DNA from: Parus major
Lineage: Eukaryota > Chordata > Aves > Passeriformes > Paridae
Direction of reading: 5' to 3'
Length of the DNA stretch: 64,000 nt
Assembly (NCBI RefSeq): GCF_001522545.3
Contig: NC_031799.1
Span: 43,799,305-43,863,304 of the forward strand
Shown: one piece after another, positions 14,911 through 26,041 of the stretch
How the letters are laid out: each line of letters starts with the position of its first letter
Numbering within the stretch: position 1 is the stretch's first letter
Notes under the pieces: generated by a model
Database searches by the model: none
Told to the model about the DNA's origin: nothing
The model's input: only the letters and a program-made list of their open reading frames with translations
Translations under genes and position numbers: made by a program

Positions 14911-17900
14911 TTTGAACCACGTGTTTTTTTCAGGGTTCTCTCCATTTTGAATTCAGATTATGTGCTCTCTTTGGTGTATCTATAAAACCCAGGACCACTT
15001 ACATTCATTTTAGTTCACTTTTAGCAAAAACAGTTCAGTTTCATAAGATCTGGTTATGTTTGGCTATTAGGATTAAAATATGAAAGGTGTTGGGGAAGAG
15101 CATTTTTTAAACTTTGTTGTTTCTAAAATCACTAAAATAACCATTCAACAGCCTTCATGTAAAATGCTGAAGTAATTGACCTGGATGAAAAGAAAATGTG
15201 GGCTTGATGTAATCTTAATAAATGTAAGATTTCTGCAGTGAAGGGGTAAAACATACTTTATTAATGGGATTGTTAGGTATGCCTCAACTCACTTCATTCA
15301 GAGTGTGAAGCTAGAGAGACTGAGAGTTGATACTGCAAGGGAATACTTCTGAAGAAACTTTCAGAACCTGGTATTTGATAGTTAAAAGTGAGATAGCTTT
15401 CCTTAGGCTTTTAGCACGATGCTGTCCTCTGGTGGAACAGTGTTGCATTAAAAGAGCATTTTATACTAATCAACAAGGTTTTAATTAGATATGATTTATG
15501 TTATGCTGTGTATGTTGGTCACTTAGAGCACTAACAAAGTAGAACAAAATTGGAGGATGCCTCCAATATCATCTGTGATGTAATGTAATCTGTAACTAAA
15601 ATGGGTATTTCTTACTTTTACCACTCCAAGCCAATATTTTCCATAAGATGAATCAGAAGTTCTCGTTGAGCAGCAAGTTGTTTGGGGTTGATAGGATTTA
15701 ATTCTGTGATTCTTTTAGAAGCCAATAGTTAACAGTTCTTGCAAGTCAGAAGTGTATCTAAATAATTGTTCATGTTTTTCTTCAGGCTGGTTCCGTGCTT
15801 TTGTTCCCTGCTTTAAAGTGAACTTCTCTAGAATGTTTTGTTGGGGTTTTTTTGGTTTTTTGAGTTTTTTTTTAACAAAACCAGTGATTAATGTGTATGC
15901 ATCCTGTTTAATCTGTCAGTCTTGAATCCGTTACTTACCTGCCATACTTGGAAATGTAAGATAAATGCAGGGAAATGTTGGATAGACATATACTGTAATA
16001 CATGCTATGCTAAATAAAATGTTATCTTTGGGGGTTTGAGGTTTGTGCAGAAGGAACGTCGGAAATTTAAGTTGATGCATGGATTAAAGTGTAAAAGGTT
16101 AAAATCAAAAGCTGTTGTAGTAGAAAGAATAAGGTGGGAGGAAATTATTCAGTTATTTCAGTTTCTAGATTGCATGTTGAATAGGTAGTCAAGATTTTGG
16201 CAGTCAAGTAACAGGCTTGAAGAGGATCAGGAAGAACTGTCAGGCCTGACTTTGCTCCGACTGTTATAAGAAGGGAAAAAAAAATTGTATCATTTCTGGA
16301 AAAGAGATCCTGCTGGGTTCAGTGGGAGGTCTGGGGATTTAACCATGTCTTTAACTCCTAAATTTCAATGTAATTATCTTCCCTTCTGCAGTTTGCATTC
16401 TGTGCTACAGATGAGGATTATAAGCGTGACCTGGTACATCCCTTGCTGCCAGCCTGTTCTTTAGAGCAGAGGATGTGGTGGTTGTTGTAAAATACCAGCT
16501 TTGAGAGATGCAGAAAGAACGCTGTCTCTAGAACATTGCTATTCTCTTGGTCTGACTTCACCAGCCATAGGGATGTGTTATGCTAATATTAGTTTTTCTG
16601 TTTGAAGCAGATTGTAGATGTTCTAATAATTGACCATAAGTAACAAAGTTGGTCTGTTATTGGAAGACTGATAAATTCTCACTGCAAATGTTCTAAAGTT
16701 CTAAATACAAACATTGTTGTGGTTTATGTTTACGGCTGAATTTTCCCAAAGTTAGTGTCACATCATATATGGAGATTGCAGTTTGGAATAATGTGGAGAA
16801 GTATTGACATGAAGAAAACGTGTAAATAAGATACCCCATGACATAAGAGCTTCTTAAAAATGTATGTCTTCAAGCAGGAGTGATGTAAATGTTTGAGAGA
16901 ACACATGACAGGAGTTTGTTGCAAAGAGGCTTACATTTGCATTAAATCAGTTATTCCAAGCTTAAATTAAAAGAGTGGGAAAAACACTACTTTCTGGAGA
17001 AGCATGGGTTAGTACTTCAGTTGGAAAGCTGTTAGTGTCTGACATAGACTCTAGGTTAAACTAGTCTGCTTATTTCAGTGTGATGTCTAACTTGCTGATC
17101 AGCTGTTTTCTAGAAACAAAAAGGCAACAAAAAGACTCTCCGTGCTGCCAGTAGCTGCTAAGTGTTGTGTGTACAGCATCCATTGTTGGGGAGATGCGCG
17201 TGCTGCCTAGGTTGAGTTTTGTGGGTCTCTGTGTGGGAGGAAAAAGCAAACCAACTGAAGCAATGAAATTCAGACTATAGAGTAAGCAAGCAAGTGCTCT
17301 CAGAAGTTAGCCTGCTGTCATCGCATTTTTAAAAATCCTTCAGAGTTTATTTTCTTTCAAGGAAAGAAAATGAAGAGAGAAGGACCTTTTTTTTTCTTTT
17401 TTAAGTGAACCGAACCAACTTTAAAAATGGTAACATGCTATCCTCAAAACACGGTTGAGCTATTAACAAAAATTCTGGAGATAGTTTCTTCTAATATTTT
17501 GTTCCATGTAGAGTGATTCTTGCAGAATAGGTGATAAAAAATAGATTCATTATTCATGTGTGCACCATGCTTAGACTTTAGAACCTATTAGTGCCTCAAG
17601 CTGTCCCAATAGGTGAAGAAACTAAAGGCAAAAGTGATAAAATAATTTTGCTCATTGTTCCCCTAAATGTAATGATGAAATTGTTTGAATAAGTTGGGGA
17701 GATTTAAAAGAAATTGCGCATTGATGGGTTCCTGAATTACTTATGGTAAAGCTTATTTTTTATGCTAGAGTGGAGTAATAAAAAAAAAGCCAACAAAATT
17801 CTGTAACTCACACCAGACCTCTGACAACTAGGCTTAAAAAAAACAGGGATATGGCTAATGTGACTCTTTTGTTCTGGCAGTTTGCTTTTACCAAACTATG

Positions 17901-18753
17901 AAGAAGAAATCTTAAGTGATGCCAAAAGAAGGTGTGTTGATCCAAGTCCTGCCTTGGTTGTACACACTTGTACACACTTCTTTCATGAAGGCCCTTAATT
18001 TGCTGCTACAGTTGAAAGACATTTGTGTTAGCCTTTGCAGATTACAAGACAATGTCACTTCAGCCACTACCTGTCTTAACCAGGAAACCTAGAGAGGAAT
18101 GAAACCATACAGAGAAAAATGAAAACTTTTTGAAGCTGTAAAGCCTTTCTCAGATATGCAGCATGACTTCTTTACACTGCAAAGAATGAGCTTAAGGGAG
18201 AAATAGAATGAAGAGAGTTGAGGGAGGCTAAATTTAAAAAACATGGGAAAAAGTCCTAATTTCTACACCTCTTCAAATGTCTGGCTATAGTGTTATTCAG
18301 AATTAAAATTTAGGAAGTGTTGAATTAAAGGCTGGAAAACTATTATGTTTTTGGCAGTGTTTGATTTGGTTGTTATTTTTCTTTCCTCTCTGTTAGCCAT
18401 TATACAGTTTACCTTTTAAAAGTGGTACAATTCCTGACTGAACAGTCAAAATACCAGTCAATACTAAGAGGTAAAGGTGTCTGTAGGAAGACAAAGCCAA
18501 AGAGCTTTTGTAACTTAACATGTTGCTATTTCAGGTGCTTGAGTCTGCTTTACTTCAAGAATTCAAGATCCTAATTGTGGGACAGTGTTGTCTTTTAAAG
18601 ACACAAATGCATTTAAAAATTGAGTCTCATGTCAGCTGTACATGTCAGATATGGTTGGCTCTTTTAAGTTATTGAGAAACAATAGCAATAAATCTTCCTT
18701 CTAAAAAATAAGTGCATTTGTTGCTGTCTTAAAGTCATTTTATTTGTTTACAG

Positions 18754-18921
18754 GTGTCAGCTGTGATGCATGTTTAAAAGGAAATTTTCGAGGTCGCCGG
18801 TACAAGTGTTTAATTTGCTACGATTACGATCTGTGTGCAACTTGTTATGAAAGTGGTGCAACGACAACAAGGCATACAACTGACCATCCAATGCAGTGCA
18901 TACTAACAAGAGTAGATTTTG
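18754..18921 (+). CDS. KCMF1: KCMF1 coding exon 2: ZZ-type zinc finger
   Basis: KCMF1 is an E3 ubiquitin ligase that works with UBR4 (the SIFI complex) and RAD6-type E2 enzymes in protein quality control; that is family knowledge. This 168-nt exon encodes residues ~6-61, beginning G-V-S-C-D-A-C after a split glycine codon. It carries the whole ZZ zinc finger, with all eight expected zinc ligands when numbered from the conserved human start: C9, C12, C24, C27, C33, C36, H46 and H50. ZZ domains of this kind recognise N-terminal degrons. The acceptor is tttacag|GT and the donor is TTTTG|gtaagt, leaving one base of an Asp codon completed by the next exon. The ATG at 18744 lies in the intron and is not the start. 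The one difference from my memory of human KCMF1 is Thr for Ser in C-A-T-C. Identification is very secure. Confidence 0.97.
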
Positions 18922-21060
18922 GTAAGTGATAATTTCAAACTCCAGTAATTTGTTGCTATATTGTGTCCACAAACATAATGCTGATTTTCATGTTTCTAAT
19001 TATTAATCACTTCCCCCATTAGTGCACTAAAAATAAGGGCCAAATTCTTGAGTTCTAATAAGCAGGCATGTTTTATTTGATAGAAGAGCTGGTTATTTTT
19101 TTTAACTGCTGCATATGTATTTCTGACATTTTTGTTTTGGTCCGATTACAGCAAATTATCAGGTCAATAAATACACTTCATAACAGTGAATACTGTTGAA
19201 AGTGCCACAGTCAACAGGCAGAAAAAAATCCTGGTGAGATTTTGTAGGAAGGTAGTTAATTTTTGATTTCTGTGGGACTCTAAGTATAGGAAACAATAGT
19301 GATGGGCTGCAGTGAGTATGAGAGATTAATGGTAAGGACTAGCATGTAGTCTTTCTGGCATTCCTTTGTAGCTCTCCTAATCCAAAAGTTATTTCTAACT
19401 GTAAAGCCTTGTGCATATTTAAAATAAGTATTAATTGTTCTTCTGTCCTTTCCAGTTTGTTTTTTCTATTTTCTATTGCATTGTAGTTGAAACAGGTTGT
19501 AACTAGTGAGAAATGATTTTGTGACAATCCACTGCTCTGCAATGTTCCTGATGCTGGACATGTATTTTCTTTTGATGTCAAACACATGGGAATAGCATTT
19601 CAGTATTCTTTTCTAGTGAGTGCAGCTGTAGTCTTCATTTTTTGAATTCTTTTAAATATGATGTTTTCTCAAAAGCTGAAGGCTTAACTTCTTCACCCCT
19701 TTGATTAGAACAGAACTAAAATGTATACTTTATTGGCCTAAAATTTAGAGTAGCCCTGTATAGAAACATGCAGTTTCTTAAAACAACCTTTATATGAAGT
19801 TGTCTTAAATTTTCTTTCAATTCTCAGGGCGCCTTTTGCCCTGAGACTGCCTGGTCATCACTTCAGAAATTCAGATGGGAGTCTGTAGTTTGAAAGGAAA
19901 TAATTTAGTGCATTATCAAAAATACATGCACCTATTTTTACTTATATCTTTCTTGTCAGGCTTTTCTTTTTTCATCTGTGTACAGTATTGGAGATTGAGG
20001 TCACTGTTTCAAATGCACAGTGAAACTTCCTAATCTGTTAGCAACAGTTATTTTTGGATATTAAACATGGGCTAAAAGGACAGCATTGCTGTAAGTACTA
20101 AGTGCTAATCACAAGGGTAAGAAGACTGAAACATACTAACATTACATGTCAAAGATTTCTGTGTATTGCAATGAGAACTTGTTCTAAATGATACTTTTTT
20201 TCAAAGTGCCTATAATCAGAAACTGAGAATGACTAAGAATTATGTTTTGCTTCTTGAAACTTGGGTACTTCTCTTTTGGAGGTATTTGATAATTGTACCT
20301 TTGGCTTAATGCCTTTTATGTCTGTATGTTGTAGAGACACAGGGGAGTTATTTTTTGATATTTAAGTATGCATGAAAAGGTTCACAGAGAAGTATTGAGA
20401 TGGGTAATAGGATTGGAAGAGCAGCTTCTATATTGCTTGGTGTATATGCTGTTTATTCTCTAAATGAGACGAAGAGAACAAGGTCTGTAAATGTCGTATG
20501 ACTTGATATCCAAGCATTGCTCCCACAGTATCAAGAAAGAAAATACTGCAGCTCAGCTCTACAGTAAGAATTCCAGTTTGATTAACTTTGCAGAACAGTA
20601 ATATCACCAAATTGTGAGCTACAGCACAGTGGTGGCATTGAATTACTACTGATCTTGTAAGCTTATCGAATGGAGAATGAATTGGGAAAATTGATAAATT
20701 ACATATTCCTTAGCGTTCAGGAAGATCTGTGTCATCATTCCTAAAATGTTTTGATTTTAGAGTTCCCTGTAGAAAACACATAAAGGCATGTACATTACAG
20801 TATTGTACAGATGCTGTAAAGAAACTGGTGACTTTTCAAAGAGCCTTGTGTGGCCAAGGAGACCATGTGACTTTAAAGACCATGCAAAAAATTAGGCACT
20901 AAAAAATGGTAAATTTAGTTAGAAAATCAATAATAAATGGTAGAAGTAGTCTAAAATTACCTGATTCAGGATTGTAGGATAGTTGTATCAGTGGATATTA
21001 AAATCACCAAGGTTGGATGTTAATGTCTGAGAAGAAAATAAAAAATTGGCAACTAAGTGG

Positions 21061-21641
21061 TATTGTGGTTTATTCCCAGCCAGCAGCCAAGCCCCACACA
21101 AACATTTGCTCACTCCCCACCCACAGAATCAGGGAGATCATTGGAAGCGTAAAAGCTGTAAACTCTTGTCTTCAAGACAAGACATTTTAATAGGGAAAGT
21201 AAAAACCATGCACACAAGCAAAGCAAAACAAGGAATTAATTCAGTGGTTCCTACAGCCATGCAGATGGTCGGACATCCCTGGAGAGCAAGGCCCCATTAT
21301 TATGCCTTGTGATGACTTGGGAAGACAACATCACCCCAAATGTCCCCTCTTTCTTCCCCACTTCATACGCTTTATATCCTGAGCATGGTCCAGAATTTCC
21401 CTTTGGGTGGTTGGGGTGACCTGTGCTGGCTGTGTTTCCTCCAAGTCTCCCATGCATCCCAACTTCCTCGCTGTTGTAGCAGTGCAAAAAGCAGAAAAGG
21501 CCTTGACTCTCTGTAAGCCCTGCTCAGCAATAACAAAAACGTCTTGATATTATCAGCCCTGTATTCAACACAAATCCAAAAGATAGCCCTGTACTTCACA
21601 CTGTGAAGAAAACGAGCTCTATCCCAGCTGAAGCCAGCACA
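21061..21641 (-). mobile_element. Avian endogenous retrovirus LTR, apparently solo
   Basis: This ~580-bp stretch is unlike its AT-rich intronic surroundings. It resembles the abundant avian ERV LTR that, read on the + strand, opens with a TTGTGGTTTA-like sequence followed by CCCAGCCAGCA and closes with TATCCCAGCTGAA and a terminal CCAGCACA. I recognise the family from memory and cannot give a repeat-library name. Read on the - strand, an AATAAA (complement of 21069-21074, approximate) lies near the end, which suggests the transcriptional sense is -. No gag, pol or env sequence adjoins it, so it looks like a solo LTR left by recombination. I saw no convincing target-site duplication. Short reading frames inside it are not genes. 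Confidence 0.75.
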
Positions 21642-23014
21642 AGCACGGAACTAATAAAGTCTTCAGTAGTTTCCTGGTGATGTGGGAAGTCAAATGAGAG
21701 TGTTTGTAATGTACGACAGAATTTTCTTAAGTTAGCAAGATATTACCAGAAAGAAACTGGAAGGCTGTTAGTGTAACTAGGTGTGTGAATTGTTGTTTGC
21801 TTGGCTATTGACAAAGTTCAGTACTGTTATCTGTAGACAGGTTTGTTTCAAAATTATGAATTTTAATAGGAGTAAACTTAAGAGTTTTTGCTTATGGTAT
21901 GGAGAAAAGTGGACAACCACCAAAAAATGACTATTTTATCAAGGAAAAGGAAGCAGAGTGGGGAATCCTTCTGCTGCAAAACTGATGCAAGCACTTCAGA
22001 GGAAGTCACTGTCATTTTTCTGATTTCAGAAGTGCACATGGGGGGGATCAGCAAATCATTTGCCCAAAATCTATCTGCTACTGATAAGGACCCTGTGCCA
22101 TTAAATCCAACCACCACTCTAGCCAGGACTGTCTAGGTGTGGGTATCTGTGGAGTTCGCTGAAGTACTCTGCCTGAAGGTGCAACCAAGTTGTTTGTGGC
22201 AGACAGCTGACAACGTGGATGATCCTTTCAGCATAGAGAAAGTCACATATTGTTTACCTCCGTGAAAGTTACTCTCAGTTTTTAGAATTCCTAGGTACTG
22301 TAATAATGTTGTAGAATATACTGGAAGAAGATGGACTTTTTCAGGTACTCTGAAAGAGCTTTTATTGTCAGCTTGACACATTATGATTTTTTTTTCCTGA
22401 GATTCAGACATAGGAGCCAGTATGAGAACACTGAAAACAAGTAAAAAGCTCTAGTGGTTTCTGGCTGTGCATGTTCACTCTAGCACCATCTGGTTGCCAT
22501 ATTTATCTTTCAGGAGTCAGTAAATAAGCTATACATATTAATTTGGAAGCAAGGTGGACTTCAGAACAATGGCAGTGCTGTTGTTCCTCAGCCCCCACAA
22601 GAGATACCCAGAAAAATGCTTCAACACACACCAAGAGTGATGTGCTGCTGTAAGAGGGATAGACCTTAAAATAAAGTATGAAGTCTCATATGTAATGAGA
22701 AGTGGCCTTTCATGCACAAATCCCATTAGTTTATTTCAGAGGGGTCAAAAAGTAGAATTATAATAGGCCTGTGTAAAGAGCAGGAATGTGCTTACCAGGC
22801 AGCCACTGCACTTTTGTGGTCTTTGTAGATCAGTTTGTCAGGACAGTGGAGAACTTCACAGCAAATTTCCTAGTTTCTTTTTTTTCTAAAAAAACATTTT
22901 AAACTGTTAGGATGCTTTAGGGTCTAAGCATGTGGCTTGCCCATTACCACATAGTTTTAAACTGGCTATACTGACAAAGACAGTAATACAAATTGTTCGT
23001 AGGATTCCCTACAA

Positions 23015-23052
23015 AAATCATATTGTGTTACTTAAATCATATTGTGTTACTT
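23015..23052. repeat. Two-copy 19-bp tandem duplication
   Basis: The unit aaatcatattgtgttactt is present twice head to tail with no mismatch. It lies in KCMF1 intron 2 and looks like a simple replication-slippage duplication. Confidence 0.85.
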
Positions 23053-25901
23053 TCATCGAAGTACAGAACCTACCTTGGTTCAGAAGTGCCTTCACTTGTC
23101 AGCTAAGGTGGTTGTGTGACAGAAGATCCTGCCACCTTTTGTGCCCACTTCTAGGCAGAGAGAACTGGTTAGGTAATGGGTGCCATAATAATGTGTAGTG
23201 TGGGATTGACTGGATTCACCAAAGTTCAGCTTGAGACTTTTGTGGGTTTTTGGTTTGATTTTGATTTTTTTTCACAGACTAGAACAAGATATATGTCCTA
23301 AATGTGTATCATGCTAAGTCTGAGCATCATAGTTTGTTTGGAACAGGACTCAGGACCAGCTTTGAGGGTAATATGGCTGCTTGATAAGTGATACAGGAAC
23401 TTGCATACTTTGTTAAGTGGTGTGTTGCCACCATTTGGCTTCTTCAAGCATTGAAGAAGATTAAATAAGTGCTCTACAACTTGTATCATACCAACAGTTT
23501 TATCTGTATGTATATATTGCATTGAAATCACATTATTTACATGAAGGAAAGTGAAACTAAAATTCTATACTGCTGTGTACCCTTGTAAAGAATTATGTCT
23601 TAACAAAAACTACAAGCTGTTAGAATATGTCTCTTTGAAAGATTGTTTTTTATCTGAAGAGTTCTGTAATACCTCTGTTTTGTCACTAACCTCCTACCAA
23701 TCTTAAGAATGTGCTAGATTTTAATATGAAGTATACATTGAACTTCTGTAGCTATAGGTGGATAAAAAAACAAAACTGATATTTTTGGTTGCATTTCCTC
23801 ATTTAATTTAGGTTTGTTGGATTGTTTTTTTTCCCCACCAAGTAAAAGCTGTAATGTTGTGCTTGAAAACTGGCTTCATAAATGACTATTGGGAGTCCTC
23901 ATCAGAGTGTTCTGATCCTTCTACTCCTTTGTATTCTTGCCCTAATTGATAAGGAATATGGGTCATGAGTCTTACCCTAGAGGAGTATGCAACTGAATCT
24001 GGTTTTACTTTTTACTAAATACTTCTGCTTGTCTTCCTAGACATCTTGAACAGAGGGTCTAGGTCTAGAGGAGTTTGAAGAATTATAGACTCTTGCTTTT
24101 GTCTTTGAAATGAACCAAAATTTTAATACCTGAAAGATATCTTTGTGGTCAGAAGAGACAAATCTTTGGTCATGGGAACATTGCATTATGAACTGATAGA
24201 CTTATAAATTAAAAGAGCAATACAATTGTAGGCTGCTTCATTTCTGCAGGCATGGAGGCATGGTGTTTTTATTTCTTCACATATTTTCTCTAATTCTTCA
24301 TTAACTTCATTAGCAAAGGACCCCCTTGGTAGTCAAAGACATGGCTGTTCATAATTTTAGGATTTTTTATGTGCTTGTAAAGAAAAAAAAACAGATGGAG
24401 AAATACCCGTTCAGTACCTTCAGCGCTAAAATCTGACACAAAGATTCATGAGGCCACTTGGTTACCCACCTTATGTTTTTTTAACTTAAATTTTCCTTTA
24501 AACTAAAATCTATCTGGTGATCCGTATTTCACATTAGAAAAAAATATTTTGATTGTAAGAGATTAAAGTTGAAGAGAAAAAAAGAAGGGAGGTATAAACT
24601 TACAAGGGAAAAATATCTAGATTTGCCCGTTTTAACTTCTACGTTTAATATTTCTTTTTCCAGAAGAAGGCATATTTATTTGTCATTCTCATGTATGTTT
24701 GTTGTATGTTATGGGACGGATGTGGAAGTAGGTGTGAGTGGGAGAACACGCCAGAGGGTATAATCAGGAGTCTGCAAAGAACTCTAATTTTTATTTTATT
24801 AGTGAATAAATGTTTTGTTTTGTATTCTGTGAAAACAGACGACAGCACGGGATTTGACAGTCTTGTCAAACCTTCCCCCTCTGTGATAGAACTGTTCGTA
24901 CTGCTAAAATTCTTGCTATCTGGATTGAGCTAACAGTGTATCTAAGGAAAAGATACCTCTATGTGCGTGCTTATCTATTTACAACTCTCTCCAGATGGGT
25001 TGTGACCCTGGGCCTTTTGCTGAGCTGTGCAGTTGGTTGGTGCTGTTTCCTTACTTGAAAATACATTCATTCTCACTGAGTTTAATAGGTAAAGGTTTTT
25101 AAGCAGTCTGATATTTAAGAGGTTTTTTATTTGGTTGTTTTTTTTAAGGGTTTTTTGTTGTTGTTTTTGTATATTGATATGGATGAGAAGTTTATTCATG
25201 TTTCCTGTAAAATACAAAATACCTGCAGAGAGTGAGAATGATGTTCTCTTCTTGCATGGTTTGATAAATTTTCATCCTGAGTTTGGGCAACTTCTATATT
25301 GGCAACTTAAAAAGTGCCTACTTTTTATCTGTGGTGCAGCAGTACTCACATTCAACACGCCTAAAAGGTGAAGCCAGTATGTAACAGATACTCAGATTCT
25401 TTTTTCACTATCAAACTTTTATGTTATGTATTTGAGACATAACTACTTACTGCAAAGCAGTGGTTCAACTATGGCAGAAATACTCACATTTGGTGTCACC
25501 GAGGACTTCTAAATTTTGCTTGAAATTTGAGGTTTTGTCAAGAGTTCATCTTCTAAAATTTTATTTTATGATTGAAAAATACCATAGTTGACCCTGTATG
25601 TGGGATAAGAACAGTGGTGGAAAAGTGAAAGCTTGGCAGTATCAGCAGCATCACGATGGAAGTCTTTTTTTTCCCAGTAAACATTAGAAAACTAAGTTAC
25701 ATGTGCTAATGAAAGTTAAATGTAGTCTCTGGTTTTTTTCACCAGTAACTGAAGCCCTCCTGAATATAGCCATTTCAATGAAAAAACAGATTGATTTACA
25801 GGGATTACAGTGAAGTACATTTATAAATAGAGGTTGATGTGAACAAAATTAATGGTGATACTGCTTTAAGGTAACCTCTATTTAATCTCTCCCTGTTTCA
25901 G

Positions 25902-26041
25902 ACTTGTACTATGGTGGAGAAGCTTTCTCGGTAGAGCAGCCACAGTCTTTCACTTGTCCTTATTGTGGGAAAATGGGTTATACGGAAACATCTCTTCAAG
26001 AACATGTTACTTCTGAGCATGCAGAAACATCAACAGAAGTG
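25902..26041 (+). CDS. KCMF1: KCMF1 coding exon 3: first C2H2/Di19-type zinc finger
   Basis: This 140-nt exon encodes residues 62-108, from D-L-Y-Y-G-G-E-A-F to S-T-E-V. It contains one C2H2 finger with ligands C80, C83, H96 and H101 in F-T-C-P-Y-C-G-K ... H-V-T-S-E-H. In the KCMF1 family this finger pairs with the next exon's finger to form a Di19-type zinc-binding region. The acceptor ctgtttcag completes the Asp codon begun in exon 2, and the donor GTG|gtaaga leaves phase 0. The encoded sequence matches my memory of human KCMF1 essentially throughout. Read-through into the intron meets an in-frame stop at 26123-26125. Confidence 0.97.

Larger units (their letters stand above)
1..18753 (+). 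other. KCMF1: KCMF1 intron 1 (3' portion)
   Basis: This AT-rich stretch lies upstream of the first recognisable KCMF1 exon and ends in a good 3' splice site (tttgtttacag, to 18753). I saw no CpG-rich promoter-like segment and no copy of the expected exon 1 coding start (Met-Ser-Arg-His-Glu followed by a donor), so exon 1 and the promoter probably lie left of the window. The only contents I can name are two + strand CR1 fragments (about 9.95-10.55 and 12.6-13.1 kb), a T tract near 13.27 kb and a TA/TG microsatellite near 14.88 kb. Open reading frames here are short, resemble no family I know and are treated as chance. Placing the whole stretch in one intron is inference. Confidence 0.75.
18922..25901 (+). 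other. KCMF1: KCMF1 intron 2
   Basis: This is a GT-AG intron (gtaagt ... ctgtttcag) of about 7.0 kb between the ZZ exon and the first C2H2/Di19 finger exon. It contains an endogenous-retroviral LTR at about 21.06-21.64 kb and a short 19-bp tandem duplication at 23.0 kb. I recognise nothing else in it. Confidence 0.93.

Noticed and set aside
18744..18929. A 61-codon open frame starting with ATG at 18744 as a complete small gene
   Set aside because: It is KCMF1 exon 2 read through its splice sites: the first residues come from the intron's 3' end and the last few from the donor. The true start is in an upstream exon.
21888..22136. An 82-codon + strand open frame with protein-like composition
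   Set aside because: It lies inside KCMF1 intron 2, no splice pair joins it to KCMF1 in phase with known protein, and I recognise no family. It is treated as chance.
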